Below are positions 63,607-64,000 of a DNA stretch of 64,000 nucleotides, piece by piece. The notes below the pieces were generated by a model, which made no database searches, was not told the origin of the DNA, and worked only from the letters and a program-made list of their open reading frames with translations. This DNA is from Arthrobacter sp. MA-N2 (lineage in GTDB: Bacteria > Actinomycetota > Actinomycetes > Actinomycetales > Micrococcaceae): positions 3,536,029 through 3,600,028 of the forward strand of contig NZ_KI912155.1 in NCBI RefSeq assembly GCF_000517125.1, given 5' to 3'. The position numbers were made by a program, and so were the translations under genes. Each line of letters opens with the position of its first letter. Position 1 is the stretch's first letter.

Positions 63607-64000
63607 CTATCGCGGGTCCCTGACCCGGGCCACCAAGGACATCAGAGGCTCGTCCTGGTGCACCAACCGGACCCTGATCATACTTGGCGCGATTTTGGGC
63701 TCAATCTGGGTCACCGAGACATCCACGGGATAGCTGAACTCGACCAACTTCATGAATTCGGCGTCAAACAGGGCAAAATCCGCATCGGGCCGGGAGTATG
63801 CGGCGCGGACAGCCTGCCGTGCGGCCTCAACCAGGAGCATTCCCGGGACGTGGTCAAGGGGATGGTCAAAGAAAATGGGGTGGCTTGGATCGACCCGCAA
63901 CGGCCAGACGAGCGGACGCCGGCTTTGCCCCAGCATCACGTTCCGCTGGGTGGAATGTCCGACGTCGGCACACGCCAGCAGGTCGTCGCGGGTTGCGGTC
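63607..64000 (-). CDS. AfsA/ScbA-type A-factor biosynthesis hotdog protein (partial, 5' end off window)
   Basis: The C-terminal 131 codons are visible, ending LVHQDEPLMSLVARVRDPR. The AfsA-repeat motif RVDPSHPIFFDHPLDHVPGMLLVEAARQAVRAAYSR identifies the hotdog fold that condenses an acyl-ACP beta-keto chain with dihydroxyacetone phosphate in A-factor-type gamma-butyrolactone synthesis. The upstream frame continues without interruption to the window edge (TRDDLLACADVGHSTQRNVMLGQ...), so the true start lies beyond 64000. It converges on the receptor gene, with 1 bp between stops. Confidence 0.88.
   Translation of the reverse strand, partial: TATRDDLLACADVGHSTQRNVMLGQSRRPLVWPLRVDPSHPIFFDHPLDHVPGMLLVEAARQAVRAAYSRPDADFALFDAEFMKLVEFSYPVDVSVTQIEPKIAPSMIRVRLVHQDEPLMSLVARVRDPR

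Overview
The window is high-GC DNA that looks like a chromosome segment of an actinobacterium of the Micrococcaceae (Arthrobacter-like). The evidence is mycothiol-linked enzymes (S-(hydroxymethyl)mycothiol dehydrogenase and a mycoredoxin), class Ib ribonucleotide reductase in the order nrdH-nrdI-nrdE-nrdF, frequent GTG/TTG starts, DUF222-HNH and DUF1918 proteins, and an AfsA/ScbR-type signalling locus. The genus is an inference from gene content.

Layout. 0.2-10.6 kb: small protein, SPFH protein, Tat-exported PHP hydrolase, zinc alcohol dehydrogenase, TMEM175-like channel, GNAT, thioredoxin reductase, MntH, amino-acid permease, MFS exporter. 10.7-20.4 kb: a compact group (pta, PPOX flavoprotein, alcohol dehydrogenase, PEP synthase, pfkB, universal stress protein, alpha/alpha-toroid protein). 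Palindromes resembling the mycobacterial DosR/DevR operator lie in front of these genes. Two more genes at 55-61 kb, a GH65/beta-phosphoglucomutase fusion and a CtpF-like P-type ATPase, carry similar boxes, so together they look like a scattered hypoxia/dormancy regulon. The regulator itself is not in the window. 20.5-25 kb: mycothiol and formaldehyde detoxification (mycoredoxin, mscR, MBL hydrolase, FdhF/YdeP oxidoreductase). 25-31.5 kb: lipoate-ligase-like and thioesterase operon, DedA-like, DUF1918, polysaccharide deacetylase, AlkD-like, dienelactone hydrolase, RNase Z, a highly structured candidate RNA, an ABM protein. 31.7-38.4 kb is the most accessory part: a YhcG/DUF1016 nuclease, a DUF222-HNH protein, a truncated DNA-alkylation-repair relic, and a sugar ABC system whose single ATPase domain is fused to its permease. 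38.5-42.6 kb: nrdHIEF. 43-48 kb: LysR regulator, DUF2004-like protein, metF-metE. 48.7-53.2 kb: ROK regulator and a CUT1 sugar ABC transporter. 53.5-61.7 kb: RlmG/RsmC-like methyltransferase, cupin, GH65 fusion, P-type ATPase, tRNA-Ala(GGC). 62-64 kb: NAD-epimerase, ScbR-like TetR receptor and the end of an AfsA-type synthase, i.e. a gamma-butyrolactone-like signalling locus that runs off the right edge.

Functional links. The Pta/PEP synthase/PfkB/ADH/USP/PPOX/GH65/CtpF set would redirect carbon and energy metabolism when respiration is limited. The mycothiol cluster would carry formaldehyde to formate and perhaps onward through the YdeP-type molybdoenzyme. MetF and MetE form a methionine operon, and NrdHIEF supplies deoxyribonucleotides. 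Notable decay: a PiT phosphate-transporter relic with an internal deletion between ppsA and pfkB, and short tandem duplications across the stop codons of two unrelated genes.
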